DNA from: Serratia sarumanii
Lineage (GTDB): Bacteria; Pseudomonadota; Gammaproteobacteria; Enterobacterales; Enterobacteriaceae
Direction: 5' to 3'
Assembly: GCF_029962605.1 (NCBI RefSeq)
Contig: NZ_CP124750.1
Span: 3,658,001-3,722,000, forward strand
DNA length: 64,000 nucleotides
Position numbers and translations under genes: made by a program. Below are positions 45,226 through 56,500 of the stretch, in pieces; positions within the stretch are counted from its first letter, which is position 1; every line of letters starts with the position of its first letter. The notes under the pieces are model-generated. The model was not told the DNA's origin and made no database searches. It was given only the letters and a program-made list of their open reading frames with translations.

Positions 45226-47393
45226 GGCGCCTCCTGATTCGGCGTGTAGCGCTTACGCAGCCGCAGGCGCACCGCCTCCGCCAGCGTGTTGAACACGAAG
45301 GTGAAGATAAACAGCACCAATGCGGTCAGGAACAGCACGCGGTAATGGCTGCTGCCGGAGACCGCCTCCGGCATTTCGATGGCGATATTGGCCGCCAGCG
45401 CTCGCAGCCCCTGGAACAGGCTGCCGTCGATAATTGGCGTATTGCCGGTGGCCATCAGCACGATCATGGTTTCCCCCACCGCGCGGCCAAAGCCGATCAT
45501 CAGCGCGGAGAAAATCCCGGCGCTGGCGGAAGGCAGCACCACCTTGATCACCGTCTGCCATTGGGTGGCACCCAGCGCCAAAGAGCCCTGGCTCAGGGTA
45601 GCCGGCACGCTGAACAGCGCATCCTCCGCCAGCGAGAAGATGATCGGCACCAGCGCGAAGCCCATCGCCACGCCCACCACCAGCGCATTGCGCTGGTCGT
45701 AATTATCCCCCAGCCAGAAATGCAGCGGCTCACCGAACAGCGCCACCTCCAGCCGCGGCCCCAGGCTGAGCGCCAGCCACACCGTCAACGCCAGCAGCGG
45801 CAACAGCAACAGCAGATCGACACCCGGCCGGCAACGCGGCATAAAGCGATGGGTTAACGCGCCGCACAGCAGCACCGCCGCCGCCAGCAGCAGCGGCAAC
45901 GCCAGCACCGCCAACAGGTATTGCTCGATGATCGGCGCCAGCCAAATGCCGGCCACGAGCCCGATCACCACCGTAGGCAACGCGCCCATCACTTCGATAG
46001 CCGGTTTGATCACCCGCCGCAGCCCCGGCGTCATAAAATAAGCGGTATAGATAGCGCCGGCCAGCGCCAGGGGAATGGCGAACAGCATCGCGTAAGCCGC
46101 CGCCTTGAAGGTGCCGAAGATCACCGGCATCAGGCTGAATTTCGGTTGATAACTGTCTTCGCCGGAGGTGGATTGCCAGACGTAGGCCGGCTGCGGGTAG
46201 TTCTCATACCACACCTTGCCCCACAGCGAACGCCAGGTGACGTCCGGATACGGATTGTCGAGCGCATAGCGCTGCCAGCCCTGCGCGCTCTCCAGCAGCA
46301 GGCCATCGCCGCGCGGCGCGAACGCTATCTGCTGCACCTCGGCGCCCAAACGGGTATTCAGCAGCGGCTGCGGTTGAATGGTGGAGAACAGCGAGAAGCC
46401 GCCATCGGGCCGCAGGGTGGCGAACACCCGGCGGTAAGGCTCGGCCACCGTCAGCTCCTGCCCGTCGGCGCCATGGTCGAAATGCTGCACCGGCGTCAGG
46501 CGCCAGCGCTGCTCTTTTTCTACTTCGAACCACTCGCGCAGATTGCCGTCGGCGCCCTTGATCAGCAGCGCGCTGCCGCCGGGCAGCGCCGTCATCTGAT
46601 ACGGGGCATGTTCGCCAAGGGTACGCGTTTCACGCAGCTGCAGCTGCGCGCCGTCGATCTGATAACGCGCCAGCCGGTTGCCCGCCAACAGGTAAAGCTG
46701 GCGGCCATCCGGCGTCAGCACCAGTTGCTCAGCATCATGTTCCAGCGGGCGCTCGCTGAACTGCGGCGGCCGGTCGGGGCTGAAACGGCCAAACACCAGG
46801 CGCCGATCGTCGGTCACCCCGGCCAGCAGATACTGCCCGCGATGCGCATCCGCCAGCGACAGCAGTTTCAGCGGCTTGCGCTGTGGATCCAGCGCCAACG
46901 GCTGCTGCCCGAGCGGGAACAGCCACTGCGGCCGGCCGGTCTCCGCCGTCGCGAAATCCGCGCGCGCCACCACCAAGCGGCCGTCGGCCTGCGCCAGCGC
47001 AAACAGATCGCGCTCTCCGGCGGCCTGCGCGAGCAGCGCCGGCTTGGCCAACAGCGTCTGCTGCGCCAGCGGCGCCTGGGGCTGGCCGTTCGGGGTCGGC
47101 GTCAGGCGATAAAATTGCCCCGCGCCCTGCGCGTCAATGCGGTAACCGACGCGCTGCTGCACGTCCATGCCCAGCGCCAGCGCCGGGGCCGACGCCGCGA
47201 TCGGCAACGGCTGCGCCTGCCCAAGCGAGGCCGGTTTGAACAGCGGCAGCACCGCAAACAGCAGATAAACGAAGATCAGCATCAACGTCATCAGCACCAT
47301 CAGCCCGCTGGCGGTCACTGCCGCCTGCACGCCGCGGTCGATGCGCCCGCGCATGCGATCTCGGGGATGTTGATTGGCCGTCGTCTGTGTCAT
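45222..47393 (-). CDS. pstC: PstC, long-form phosphate permease
   Basis: 723 residues, more than twice E. coli PstC. An N-terminal helix (about 30-55) is followed by a periplasmic region of about 370 residues with propeller-like repeats (LVLTPDGRQLYLLAGNRLARY; VFATLRPDGGFSLFS). The permease domain starts near 420 (FSLMPVIFGTFKAAAYAMLFAIPLA) and contains the coupling motif VPATLSQGSLALGATQWQT. The extra domain may sense or capture phosphate without PstS; that is speculation. First gene of the operon, with Pho repeats 57 bases upstream. Confidence 0.9.
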   Translation of the reverse strand: MTQTTANQHPRDRMRGRIDRGVQAAVTASGLMVLMTLMLIFVYLLFAVLPLFKPASLGQAQPLPIAASAPALALGMDVQQRVGYRIDAQGAGQFYRLTPTPNGQPQAPLAQQTLLAKPALLAQAAGERDLFALAQADGRLVVARADFATAETGRPQWLFPLGQQPLALDPQRKPLKLLSLADAHRGQYLLAGVTDDRRLVFGRFSPDRPPQFSERPLEHDAEQLVLTPDGRQLYLLAGNRLARYQIDGAQLQLRETRTLGEHAPYQMTALPGGSALLIKGADGNLREWFEVEKEQRWRLTPVQHFDHGADGQELTVAEPYRRVFATLRPDGGFSLFSTIQPQPLLNTRLGAEVQQIAFAPRGDGLLLESAQGWQRYALDNPYPDVTWRSLWGKVWYENYPQPAYVWQSTSGEDSYQPKFSLMPVIFGTFKAAAYAMLFAIPLALAGAIYTAYFMTPGLRRVIKPAIEVMGALPTVVIGLVAGIWLAPIIEQYLLAVLALPLLLAAAVLLCGALTHRFMPRCRPGVDLLLLLPLLALTVWLALSLGPRLEVALFGEPLHFWLGDNYDQRNALVVGVAMGFALVPIIFSLAEDALFSVPATLSQGSLALGATQWQTVIKVVLPSASAGIFSALMIGFGRAVGETMIVLMATGNTPIIDGSLFQGLRALAANIAIEMPEAVSGSSHYRVLFLTALVLFIFTFVFNTLAEAVRLRLRKRYTPNQEAP

Positions 47394-47449
47394 GTGTCTC
47401 GCTGTCGCTGATGTAATCGGGCTTGCGCCGTAAGATAACCGGGCATCTT

Positions 47450-47478
47450 ATGTCAGTTTTATGACGTTTGCATGACAA
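47450..47478 (-). promoter_or_regulatory. Triple Pho-box repeat upstream of pstC
   Basis: On the minus strand TTGTCAT-GCAA-ACGTCAT-AAAA-CTGACAT: three 7-bp direct repeats with 4-bp spacers, the exact periodicity of PhoB binding (consensus CTGTCAT). The rest of the 47394-47789 gap contains the ppk promoter region; a frame at 47548-47733 there has no support. Confidence 0.82.
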
Positions 47479-47789
47479 AGTTACCCAATCTCCACCAAGT
47501 CATTTTCACTGCCAACAGGCAATATGGCGCTGATATATTGCTGAAAAATGAACGCAAATACGCTTTATAACGCCAATAATAAGCCTGGAAACCTTAATTT
47601 AATGCTGCCCAATCCGGCGGCGCATTGCCCACGTCGCCGAAAATTTATCGGCGCCGAAAAATGCCGCGCGCCAACGCAATGGATATGTTGGACTTTCCTG
47701 TCAATCTCTCGCAATAATGATCAAGGACACTAGAGCGGCATCCGGGCGCTGCGTCCCGGATCCTATTCTAAATTTGAACTGGAGTGGCA

Positions 47790-49853
47790 ATGGGTCAGGA
47801 AAAGCTCTACATCGAAAAAGAACTAAGCTGGTTATCCTTTAATGAACGCGTGTTGCAGGAAGCCGCAGATAAGAGCAATCCCCTGATTGAACGTATGCGT
47901 TTTCTGGGCATTTACTCCAACAACCTCGACGAATTCTATAAAGTCCGCTTCGCCGATCTCAAACGGCGCATCCTGATCAGCGAAGAGCAAGGCTCCGCTG
48001 GCGCCTCGCGCCACCTGCTGAAAAAGATCCAGGCCAAGGTGCTGAAAACCGATCAGGAGTTCGACGGCCTGTACAACGATCTGCTGCTGGAAATGGCGCG
48101 TAACCAGATCTTCCTGATCAACGAACGCCAGGTGTCCGAGAACCAGCAAATCTGGCTGCGGCAATATTTCAAACAGCATCTGCGCCAGCACATCACGCCG
48201 ATCCTGATCAATCACGACACCAATCTGGTGCAGTTCCTGAAAGACGATTACACCTATCTGGCGGTGGAGATCATCCGCGGCGCGCGCATCGACTATGCGC
48301 TGCTGGAGATCCCGTCCGACAAGGTGCCGCGCTTCGTCAATCTGCCGCCGGAAGCGCCGCGCCGCCGCAAGCCGATGATCCTGCTGGACAACATTCTGCG
48401 TTACTGCCTGGACGATATCTTCAAGGGCTTCTTCGACTACGACGCGCTCAACGCCTACTCGATGAAAATGACCCGCGACGCGGAGTACGATCTGGTGACC
48501 GAAATGGAATCCAGCCTGCTGGAACTGATGTCCTCCAGCCTGAAACAGCGCCTGACCGCCGAGCCGGTGCGCTTCGTGTATCAGCGCGACATGCCGAACG
48601 AAATGGTGGAACTGCTGCGCGGCAAGCTGGGCATCTCCAACTACGATTCGGTGATCGCCGGCGGCCGCTACCACAACTTCAAAGATTTCATCAGTTTCCC
48701 GAACGTTGGCAAGGCCAACCTGGTCAACAAGCCGCTGCCGCGCCTGCGCCACATCTGGTTCGACGGTTTCCGCAACGGCTTCGACGCCATTCGCGAAAAA
48801 GACGTGCTGCTCTACTATCCGTACCACACCTTCGAGCACGTGCTGGAGCTGCTGCGCCAGGCGTCGTTCGATCCGAGCGTGTTGGCTATCAAGATCAACA
48901 TCTACCGGGTGGCGAAAGATTCACGCATCATCGAATCGATGATCCACGCCGCGCACAACGGCAAAAAAGTCACTGTGGTGGTCGAGCTGCAGGCGCGCTT
49001 CGACGAAGAAGCCAACATTCATTGGGCGAAGCGCCTGACCGAGGCCGGCGTACACGTGATCTTCTCAGCGCCGGGCCTGAAAATCCACGCCAAGCTGTTC
49101 CTGATTTCGCGCCGTGAAGGCGATGAAATTGTGCGCTATGCTCATATCGGTACCGGCAACTTTAACGAAAAAACCGCGCGCATCTACACCGACTATTCGC
49201 TGTTGACCGCCGACTCACGCATCACCAACGAGGTGCGCCGGGTATTCAACTTTATCGAGAACCCCTACCGGCCGGTCACCTTCGACAACCTGATGGTGTC
49301 GCCGCAGAACTCGCGCCTGAAGCTGTATGAGCTGATCGACAACGAAATCGCCAACGCCCAGGCCGGGGAACAGGCCGGCATTATGTTGAAAATAAATAAT
49401 CTGGTGGATAAAGGGCTGGTAGATCGGTTATATACCGCGTCCGGCGCCGGCGTGAAGATCCGCCTGCTGGTGCGGGGCATGTGTTCCCTGATTCCCAACC
49501 TGCCGGGGATCAGCGACAATATTCAGGTGATCAGCATCGTCGATCGCTTTTTAGAGCACGACCGGGTTTACGTTTTCGACAATAAAGGTGACAAACGGGT
49601 GTATCTGTCCTCCGCCGACTGGATGACCCGCAACATAGATTACCGTATCGAAGTGGCGGTATCGCTGCTGGATCCGGCGCTGAAACAGCGCGTTCTGGAC
49701 ATTCTGGAGATCCTGTTCAGCGATACGGTCAAGGCCCGTTATGTGGATAAAGAACTGAGCAACCAGTACGTGCCGCGTGGCAACCGCCGCAAAGTGCGTG
49801 CCCAGGTGGCTATTTACGAGTATTTAAAAGCTCTGGAACAACCAGGACAGTAG
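47790..49853 (+). CDS. ppk: Ppk1, polyphosphate kinase
   Basis: A 687-residue membrane-associated enzyme that polymerises the gamma-phosphate of ATP into polyphosphate. N-domain [19 protein letters not shown]; catalytic phospholipase-D-like domains with KIHAKLFLI (the autophosphorylated His) and [24 protein letters not shown] lies upstream of the ATG at 47790; two codons further upstream are in frame but not conserved. It is two residues shorter than E. coli at FDGFRNGF. Ten bases separate it from ppx. Confidence 0.97.
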   Translation: MGQEKLYIEKELSWLSFNERVLQEAADKSNPLIERMRFLGIYSNNLDEFYKVRFADLKRRILISEEQGSAGASRHLLKKIQAKVLKTDQEFDGLYNDLLLEMARNQIFLINERQVSENQQIWLRQYFKQHLRQHITPILINHDTNLVQFLKDDYTYLAVEIIRGARIDYALLEIPSDKVPRFVNLPPEAPRRRKPMILLDNILRYCLDDIFKGFFDYDALNAYSMKMTRDAEYDLVTEMESSLLELMSSSLKQRLTAEPVRFVYQRDMPNEMVELLRGKLGISNYDSVIAGGRYHNFKDFISFPNVGKANLVNKPLPRLRHIWFDGFRNGFDAIREKDVLLYYPYHTFEHVLELLRQASFDPSVLAIKINIYRVAKDSRIIESMIHAAHNGKKVTVVVELQARFDEEANIHWAKRLTEAGVHVIFSAPGLKIHAKLFLISRREGDEIVRYAHIGTGNFNEKTARIYTDYSLLTADSRITNEVRRVFNFIENPYRPVTFDNLMVSPQNSRLKLYELIDNEIANAQAGEQAGIMLKINNLVDKGLVDRLYTASGAGVKIRLLVRGMCSLIPNLPGISDNIQVISIVDRFLEHDRVYVFDNKGDKRVYLSSADWMTRNIDYRIEVAVSLLDPALKQRVLDILEILFSDTVKARYVDKELSNQYVPRGNRRKVRAQVAIYEYLKALEQPGQ

Positions 49854-49863
49854 GCCAGCAACT

Positions 49864-51414
49864 ATGCCGCTAAAAAACACTGCAACGAACAAACCGCAGG
49901 AAATCGCCGCCATCGACCTCGGGTCGAACAGTTTCCACATGGTGATCGCCCGCGTCGTCAACGGCGCCTTACAGGTATTGGGCCGTTTAAAACAGCGGGT
50001 GCATCTCGCCGACGGATTGGACAGCAACAACGTACTCAGTGAAGAGGCGATAGAACGCGGCCTGGCCTGCCTGGCGCTGTTTGCCGAACGGCTGCAGGGC
50101 TTCCCGGCGGATAACGTCACCATCGTCGGCACCCATACCCTGCGTCAGGCGGTGAACGCCGAAGTGTTCCTCAAGCGCGCCGCCAAAGTGATCCCCTACC
50201 CGATCGAAATCATCGCCGGCCAGGAAGAAGCGCGCCTGATCTTCATGGGCGTGGAGCACACTCAGCCGGAGAAAGGCCGCAAGCTGGTGATCGACATCGG
50301 CGGCGGATCCACCGAGCTGGTGATCGGCGAAGACTTCGAGCCGCTGCTGGCGGAAAGCCGCCGCATGGGCTGCGTCAGCTTCGCCCAGCTGTTCTTCCCG
50401 GGCGGCGAGATCAGCAAAAACAACTTCCGCCGCGCGCGGCTGGCGGCGGCGCAAAAATTGGAAACGCTGGCCTGGCAGTACCGCATTCAGGGCTGGCAGT
50501 ACGCGCTGGGCGCCTCGGGCACCATCAAGGCCGCCCACGAAGTGCTGGTGGCGATGGGGGAAAAAGACGGTCTCATCACCCTGGATCGCCTGGAAATGCT
50601 CGCCGAACAGGTGCTGCAGTTCAAAAGCTTCAGTTCGCTGAGCCTGCCGGGGCTGTCGGAGGATCGCCAATCGGTGTTCGTGCCGGGGCTGGCTATCCTG
50701 TGCGGCGTGTTCGACGCGCTGGCGATCCGCGATCTGCGCCTGTCCGACGGCGCGCTGCGCGAAGGCGTGCTGTATGAAATGGAAGGTCGCTTCCGCCATC
50801 AGGACATCCGCAGCCGCACCGCCAAGAGCCTGGCCGATCACTACAACATCGACCGCGAACAGGCCAAGCGGGTGCTGGAAACCACCGAGCTGCTCTACTC
50901 GCAGTGGATGGCGCAAAACACCAAGCTGGCGCATCCGCAACTGGAAGCGCTGCTGAAATGGGCCGCCATGCTGCACGAGGTGGGGCTGAGCATCAACCAC
51001 AGCGGCATGCACCGCCATTCGGCCTACATTCTGCAAAACTCCAACCTGCCTGGCTTCAACCAGGAACAGCAGCTGCTGCTGGCGGCGCTGGTGCGTTTCC
51101 ACCGCAAAGCGATCAAGCTCGAAGAGCTGCCGCGCCTCAACCTGTTCAAGAAGAAGCACTACCTGCCGCTGATCCAGCTGCTGCGTCTGAGCACCCTGCT
51201 CAACAACCAGCGTCAGTCGACCACCACGCCGGAAACGCTGCGCCTGACCACCGACGACAACCACTGGACGCTGCGCTTCCCGGCCGGCTACCTGGCACAA
51301 AACAACCTGGTGCAGCTCGATTTCGAGCGCGAACAGGCCTACTGGAACGACGTCGTCGGCTGGAAGCTGCTGATCGAAGAAGAAGGCTCGCAAAACGAAC
51401 AGCGCTCCGCCTGA
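49864..51414 (+). CDS. ppx: Ppx, exopolyphosphatase
   Basis: A 516-residue Ppx/GppA-family phosphatase that removes terminal phosphates from polyphosphate. Actin-like ATPase motifs [16 protein letters not shown] and [15 protein letters not shown], the catalytic glutamate region [13 protein letters not shown]-like (GQEEARLIF), and a C-terminal HD-like helical domain ([22 protein letters not shown]). Operon with ppk as in E. coli. Confidence 0.97.
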   Translation: MPLKNTATNKPQEIAAIDLGSNSFHMVIARVVNGALQVLGRLKQRVHLADGLDSNNVLSEEAIERGLACLALFAERLQGFPADNVTIVGTHTLRQAVNAEVFLKRAAKVIPYPIEIIAGQEEARLIFMGVEHTQPEKGRKLVIDIGGGSTELVIGEDFEPLLAESRRMGCVSFAQLFFPGGEISKNNFRRARLAAAQKLETLAWQYRIQGWQYALGASGTIKAAHEVLVAMGEKDGLITLDRLEMLAEQVLQFKSFSSLSLPGLSEDRQSVFVPGLAILCGVFDALAIRDLRLSDGALREGVLYEMEGRFRHQDIRSRTAKSLADHYNIDREQAKRVLETTELLYSQWMAQNTKLAHPQLEALLKWAAMLHEVGLSINHSGMHRHSAYILQNSNLPGFNQEQQLLLAALVRFHRKAIKLEELPRLNLFKKKHYLPLIQLLRLSTLLNNQRQSTTTPETLRLTTDDNHWTLRFPAGYLAQNNLVQLDFEREQAYWNDVVGWKLLIEEEGSQNEQRSA

Positions 51415-51421
51415 TCCCCCG

Positions 51422-51449
51422 CCCCCTGCCAGACAGGGGGTTTTTCTTT
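51422..51449 (+). terminator. Rho-independent terminator of ppk-ppx
   Basis: CCCCCTG / CAGGGGG stem, five-base loop, TTTTTCTTT tail, eight bases after the stop. Confidence 0.92.
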
Positions 51450-51595
51450 CCGCCCTCGCCCCGTCAACCTAAACGAAGCCCTAATACACCGCCCCGCACG
51501 CCGGAAAAAAATGGACAACTTTTGTCATCAGCGCCTAAAATCCGCTTACAAATTCTCGAGCGAATAACACAGGACACCGGCATACCGGGTGATAT

Positions 51596-51778
51596 ATGCG
51601 CAAGAAAACCACCGGACAGATGACGAAGATAGTGTTGTTTATCAGCTTTATCATTTTAGTCGGCCGACTGCTGTACGCCGCCGTGGTGGCGGTGCCTCAT
51701 CATCAGGAAAAAAAGCAGGCCGCTGCGCAAAACGCCGCCGAAGTCAGCGCGCCGCAACAGGACGCCTCCTCTGAATAA
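51596..51778 (+). CDS. yfgG: YfgG-like small membrane protein
   Basis: A 60-residue protein: basic N-terminus (MRKKTTGQMTK), one membrane helix (about 10-32, IVLLFISFIILVGRLLY-like) and a polar tail starting HHQEKKQA. The helix, the GR-(L/F)-(L/I)-Y motif and the HHQ-KK junction match E. coli YfgG, which also lies after ppx and has been linked to metal stress. Start and ribosome site are weak but the family match supports it. Confidence 0.8.
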   Translation: MRKKTTGQMTKIVLFISFIILVGRLLYAAVVAVPHHQEKKQAAAQNAAEVSAPQQDASSE

Positions 51779-51881
51779 CCGCCGCACCCCGGCCGTTTCA
51801 TAAAAATGACGCCGGCACCCGCTATGCTCTATCTTTTAATGAGCCTGCGTCAGGAACGCCGAGCGCCCGTAAAGGAACACC

Positions 51882-53315
51882 ATGTCAGCCGCAACCCATA
51901 ACGTCAAAAAAGTCGCTGAATACCGCCAGCGCATTCTCACTCTGCTGTTGAACAATAAGGAGTTGGTCGACGGCATTCTCGGCCGGCCAGGGGATGAACA
52001 CGCCCTCAGCCAAAGCGAACTGCTGAACCAGACGGCGGAAATCACCGGTCTGTTGGACGATATGCACGCCGCCGACCTGGCGGACCTGCTGGAGGCGCTG
52101 CCGCAGGACGAACGTATGGCGCTGTGGCGGCTGGTGGGCAACAGCAAGCGCGGCCAGACGCTGGTGGAGGTCGCCGAACCGGTCTGGGACAGCCTGATCG
52201 AGGAAATGAGCGACAAAGACCTGCTCAAAGCGATCAAAACGCTAGACGTCGACGAACAGGCCTACCTGGCGCAATACCTGCCGCGTAACCTGATGGGCCG
52301 GTTGCTGACCTCGCTGGAGCCGGAGCAGCGCGCCCAGGTGCGCGAGATGAGCCAGTACGCCAAAGACAGCGTCGGCTGGATGATGGATTTCGAACTGGTG
52401 ACGGTGCGGCCGGACGTCACGCTCGGCGCGGTGCATCGCTTCTTGCGCATGCGCAAAACCATTCCCGACGCCACCGATAAACTGTTCGTCACCGATCGCA
52501 AAAACACCCTGTTGGGCGAGCTGCCACTGACCGCAGTGCTGCTGAACGATCCGGAGATCCCGGTGCGCGAAGTGATGGACAGCGATCCCGCCACCTTTCA
52601 GCCCGAAGACAAGGCCGATGAAGCGGCCGGCGCGTTCGAACGTTACGACCTGATCAGCGCCCCGGTGGTTGACGCCAAGGGCAAACTGATGGGCCGCCTG
52701 ACCATCGAAGAGATCGTCGACGCCGTCAACGAAGAGAGCGACACCAACCTGCGCCGCATGGGCGGTTTGAGCCCGGAAGAAGACGTGTTCGCCCCGGTCA
52801 GCAAGGCGGTCAAGACCCGCTGGGCCTGGCTGGCGATCAACCTCTGCACCGCATTCATCGCCTCGCGGGTGATCGGCCTGTTCGAACACACCATTTCCCA
52901 GCTGGTGGCGCTGGCGGCGCTGATGCCGATCGTCGCCGGCATCGGCGGCAACACCGGCAACCAGACCATCACCATGATCGTGCGCGCGCTGGCGCTGCAC
53001 CAGATTGAAGTCGGCAACATCTCGCGCCTGATGCTCAGAGAGCTGGGCGTCGCCATCATCAACGGCGTGGTGTGGGGCGGCATCATGGGCGTCATCACCT
53101 GGCTGCTGTACGGCGACGCGGCGATGGGCGGCGTGATGACGCTGGCGATGCTGCTCAATCTGCTGCTGGCGGCGCTGATGGGCGTAGTGATCCCGATGAC
53201 CATGCTCAAAATGGGCCGCGATCCGGCGGTCGGCTCCAGCGTGCTCATCACCGCGCTGACCGATACCGGCGGCTTTTTCATCTTCCTCGGCCTCGCCACC
53301 CTGTTCTTGCTGTAA
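51882..53315 (+). CDS. mgtE: MgtE magnesium transporter
   Basis: 477 residues. N-domain (about 30-130, superhelical, DLADLLEALPQDER), two CBS domains (about 135-265, VREVMDSDPATFQPEDKADEAAGAFERYDLISAPVVD) and five C-terminal membrane helices with the pore motif MPIVAGIGGNTGNQ. Gates Mg2+ entry by cytosolic Mg2+ sensing. AAAGGAACA lies before the ATG. Confidence 0.95.
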   Translation: MSAATHNVKKVAEYRQRILTLLLNNKELVDGILGRPGDEHALSQSELLNQTAEITGLLDDMHAADLADLLEALPQDERMALWRLVGNSKRGQTLVEVAEPVWDSLIEEMSDKDLLKAIKTLDVDEQAYLAQYLPRNLMGRLLTSLEPEQRAQVREMSQYAKDSVGWMMDFELVTVRPDVTLGAVHRFLRMRKTIPDATDKLFVTDRKNTLLGELPLTAVLLNDPEIPVREVMDSDPATFQPEDKADEAAGAFERYDLISAPVVDAKGKLMGRLTIEEIVDAVNEESDTNLRRMGGLSPEEDVFAPVSKAVKTRWAWLAINLCTAFIASRVIGLFEHTISQLVALAALMPIVAGIGGNTGNQTITMIVRALALHQIEVGNISRLMLRELGVAIINGVVWGGIMGVITWLLYGDAAMGGVMTLAMLLNLLLAALMGVVIPMTMLKMGRDPAVGSSVLITALTDTGGFFIFLGLATLFLL

Positions 53316-53321
53316 TACGCG

Positions 53322-53348
53322 AAAAGCCGGCCGCGCGCCGGCTTTTTC
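53322..53348 (+). terminator. Rho-independent terminator of mgtE
   Basis: AAAAGCCGGC / GCCGGCTTTTT, five-base loop. Confidence 0.9.
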
Positions 53349-53500
53349 GCCATTCTGTCGCCGGGTTTGCGTTAACGCAGTAAAGTCGGCCATCCCGGTA
53401 GGTTTTCCTCTCGCGCTGTACTAACCTTTGCCAATAAATCGTCTTAATTCATCCACGTCATGAATCCAATCACTGACAGAGGCCATCGGTAAGGGTGTCT

Positions 53501-56500
53501 ATGGAGATCAGCGCGCCGAACACGTTCGGCACCCACAAAGGCGTCGTGCTGACGCATTCCCTGTTAGTGGCGCTGGCGACGTTTCTGCTCGCCTTGCTGA
53601 GCCTGTCGCTGTCCAGCGAAGCCAGCCACTTCACCCCGCTGTGGTTTCCGACCGCCGCCGCGATCGCGGTGCTGTACCGCCACGCCCCGCGCCACTGGGG
53701 CCTGCCGCTGTTGGCCAGCGGCCTCGGCATCGTGCTCGCCAGCTTCTTGCTGTTCGGCGTCAGCGCCACGCCCGTCAAGCTGGCCGCCATCAACCTGCTG
53801 GAAGCGGCGGTTTGCGCCCTGCTGTTGCGCCGCATGCTAGACCCGTACGATCCGTTGAACGATCTCGCCAGTTGGCTGCGTTTTGTGGTCTGCGCAGTGA
53901 TTTTTACCCCGCTGTTCAGCGCGCTGCTGGCCGCCGGCCTGGTGCCCGCGCCAGGCCAGCCTTTTTGGCAGCCGTTCGGTACCTGGTTCATTTCCGAAGC
54001 GATAGGGGTGCTGTCGCTGGCGCCGATCGGCCTCTCTTATAACCGTCGCACCCTGACGGCGCTGAACCCGTTTCCATTATTGCTGACGCTGATGGTTACG
54101 CTGGCTTTCAGCTTTGTGGCGCTGACCTACCTGCCTTTTCCGTTCACGTTCGTGATTTTGCCGCTGCTGTGGGCAGCCATCGCACTGCCGCGTTTTGGGG
54201 CGTTCACCGTTTGCTTCTGCACCCTCTTGCTGATCACCGTGATGATTTCGCTGGGGTTGCTGCATTTCCAGGCTTCCGGCAAGCACCTTGGCGATCTCGG
54301 TCTGTACTTGCCGATGCTGCTGATTTTAATCCCGGCGCACGCGATGGCGGTGGTGATGCACGCCTTTCGGGTGGAAAAACAGCACATCGTCGAGAGCGAA
54401 AGCCGCTTTCGCAGCGCGCTGGAGTATTCCGCCATCGGCATGGCGCTGGTGTCGCCGCAGGGGAAATGGCTGCAGGTCAATCAGGCGCTGTGCGCGCTGC
54501 TCGGCTATACGCCTGAGGCGCTGCATAAGCTGACCTTTCAAGAAATTACGCATCCCGACGATCTCACCGCCGATCTCAGCCAGTTGCACGACCTGCTCGA
54601 TGGCCATATCAGCAGCTACACCATGGAGAAACGCTACATCCGCAGCGACGGCCAGACCGTCTGGGCGCTGCTGGCGGTCTCGCTGGTGCGCGACGCCGAA
54701 GGCCTGCCGCTGTATTTCATCTCGCAGGTGGAGGACATCAGCGATTTGAAGCGCAGCCAGGCGGAAAACAACCGGCTGGTGGAGCGCATTACGCTGGCCA
54801 ATCAGGTGGGCGGCGTCGGCATCTGGGAATGGGTGATGAACCAGGAAAACTTCACCTGGGATCAGCGCATGTTCGAACTCTACGATCTCAATCCCGACCA
54901 AACGCCGACGCTGGCGCTGTGGCGCACCCTGTTGGTGCAGGAAGATCGCGACCGCACCGATCGCGAGCTGGCCGCGCTGTTGGCCGACCCCAAGCCTTTC
55001 GTCATGGAATACCGCATCGTGACCCGCCAGGGCAGCGTGCGCCATATTCGCGGCCAGGGCAACGTGATCCTCGACGATCAGGGCCGGCCGCTGCGCATGA
55101 TCGGCACCAATATCGACATGACCGAGCTCAAGAGCCTCGCCGAAGCGCTGCACGAGGAGAAAGAGCGTTTGCACATCACCCTCGACGCCATCGGCGAAGG
55201 GGTGATCTCCACCGACAGCCACCTGCGCATTACCTTTATGAATCCGGTGGCCGAGCAGATGTGCGGCTGGCCGCTCGATCTGGCGATCGGTATGCCCGTC
55301 GCCGGCGTGGTGCGCCTGACCAACGGCAAAGACGGCCCGGAAATCGAAAACCTCACGCAATATCCACGGCAGTGGCCGGCGGATTACGCATTGGTGCTGC
55401 ACAGCCGCGACGGGCGCTATTTCGACGTGCAGCAGTCTGTCTCACCGCTAAAAACCCTCGACGGTGAAACCATGGGCGCGGTGATGGTGCTGCAGGATGT
55501 CACCGCCTCGCGCGAACTGATGAAAAAGCTCAGCTACAGCGCCTCGCACGACGCGCTGACCGGCCTGCCGAACCGCGCCAGCTTCGAGAAGCAGCTGAAA
55601 GCGGCAATCGTCGCCGGCGGGGAACCGTCGCCGCCGCATTCGCTGGTGTTCCTCGATCTGGATCGGTTCAAGGCGGTGAACGACACCGCCGGCCACGCGG
55701 CGGGCGATGCCTTGCTGCGGGACATCGCCCAGCTGATGCGGCACCAACTGCGCAACAGCGACTGCCTCGCCCGGCTGGGCGGCGACGAATTCGGCCTGAT
55801 CCTGTTCGACTGCCGGCCGGAGCAGGCCAAATCGCTGATGCAACAGGTGGTCAACCAAATCAGCCAGCATCCGTTCTACTGGGAAGGGAAAATTTATCGC
55901 GTCGGCGCCAGCGCCGGCATCACGCGCATCGGCGGCGACGCCAAAAGCAGCGAGCTGCTGGCCCAGGCCGACATCGCCTGCTACACCGCCAAGCACCACG
56001 GGCGCGGCCAGGTATATCTGTATGAAGCACGGCAAAAACAGCTGCTGGAGCGGCAGCATGAATTGCTGAGCCTGCAGGAAGTGCAGACGATCGTCAGCGA
56101 GGGGCAGCTGCGGCTGCTGACCCGCGCGGTCGCACCGCCGGCGACGCCGCTGTCGGCCGCGTTCCACCAGGTGAAGCTGCAGGTGATGGCGCCGGACGAT
56201 CGGCCGCTGCCGCACGAGGCATTCATCGCCGCCGCGCAGCTGTACGGCCTGATGCCGGACATCGACCGCTGGACGGTGGCGCAGCTGCTGGTACGCTGCG
56301 CCGACGACATCAAGCGCAAAGGGCTGTCGCTCGCGTTGCCGCTGGCCACCGACAGCCTGCTGAACACCGACTTCCAGCGCGAGCTGACGGAAAGGGTGCG
56401 CGCTTCCTCGCTGCCGCCGCAGGCACTGTTGTTCAGCGTCGATGAGGCCGTGGTGCTGGAACACGCCGCGCAGTGCCGGGCGTGTCTTCGCGAACTGCAG

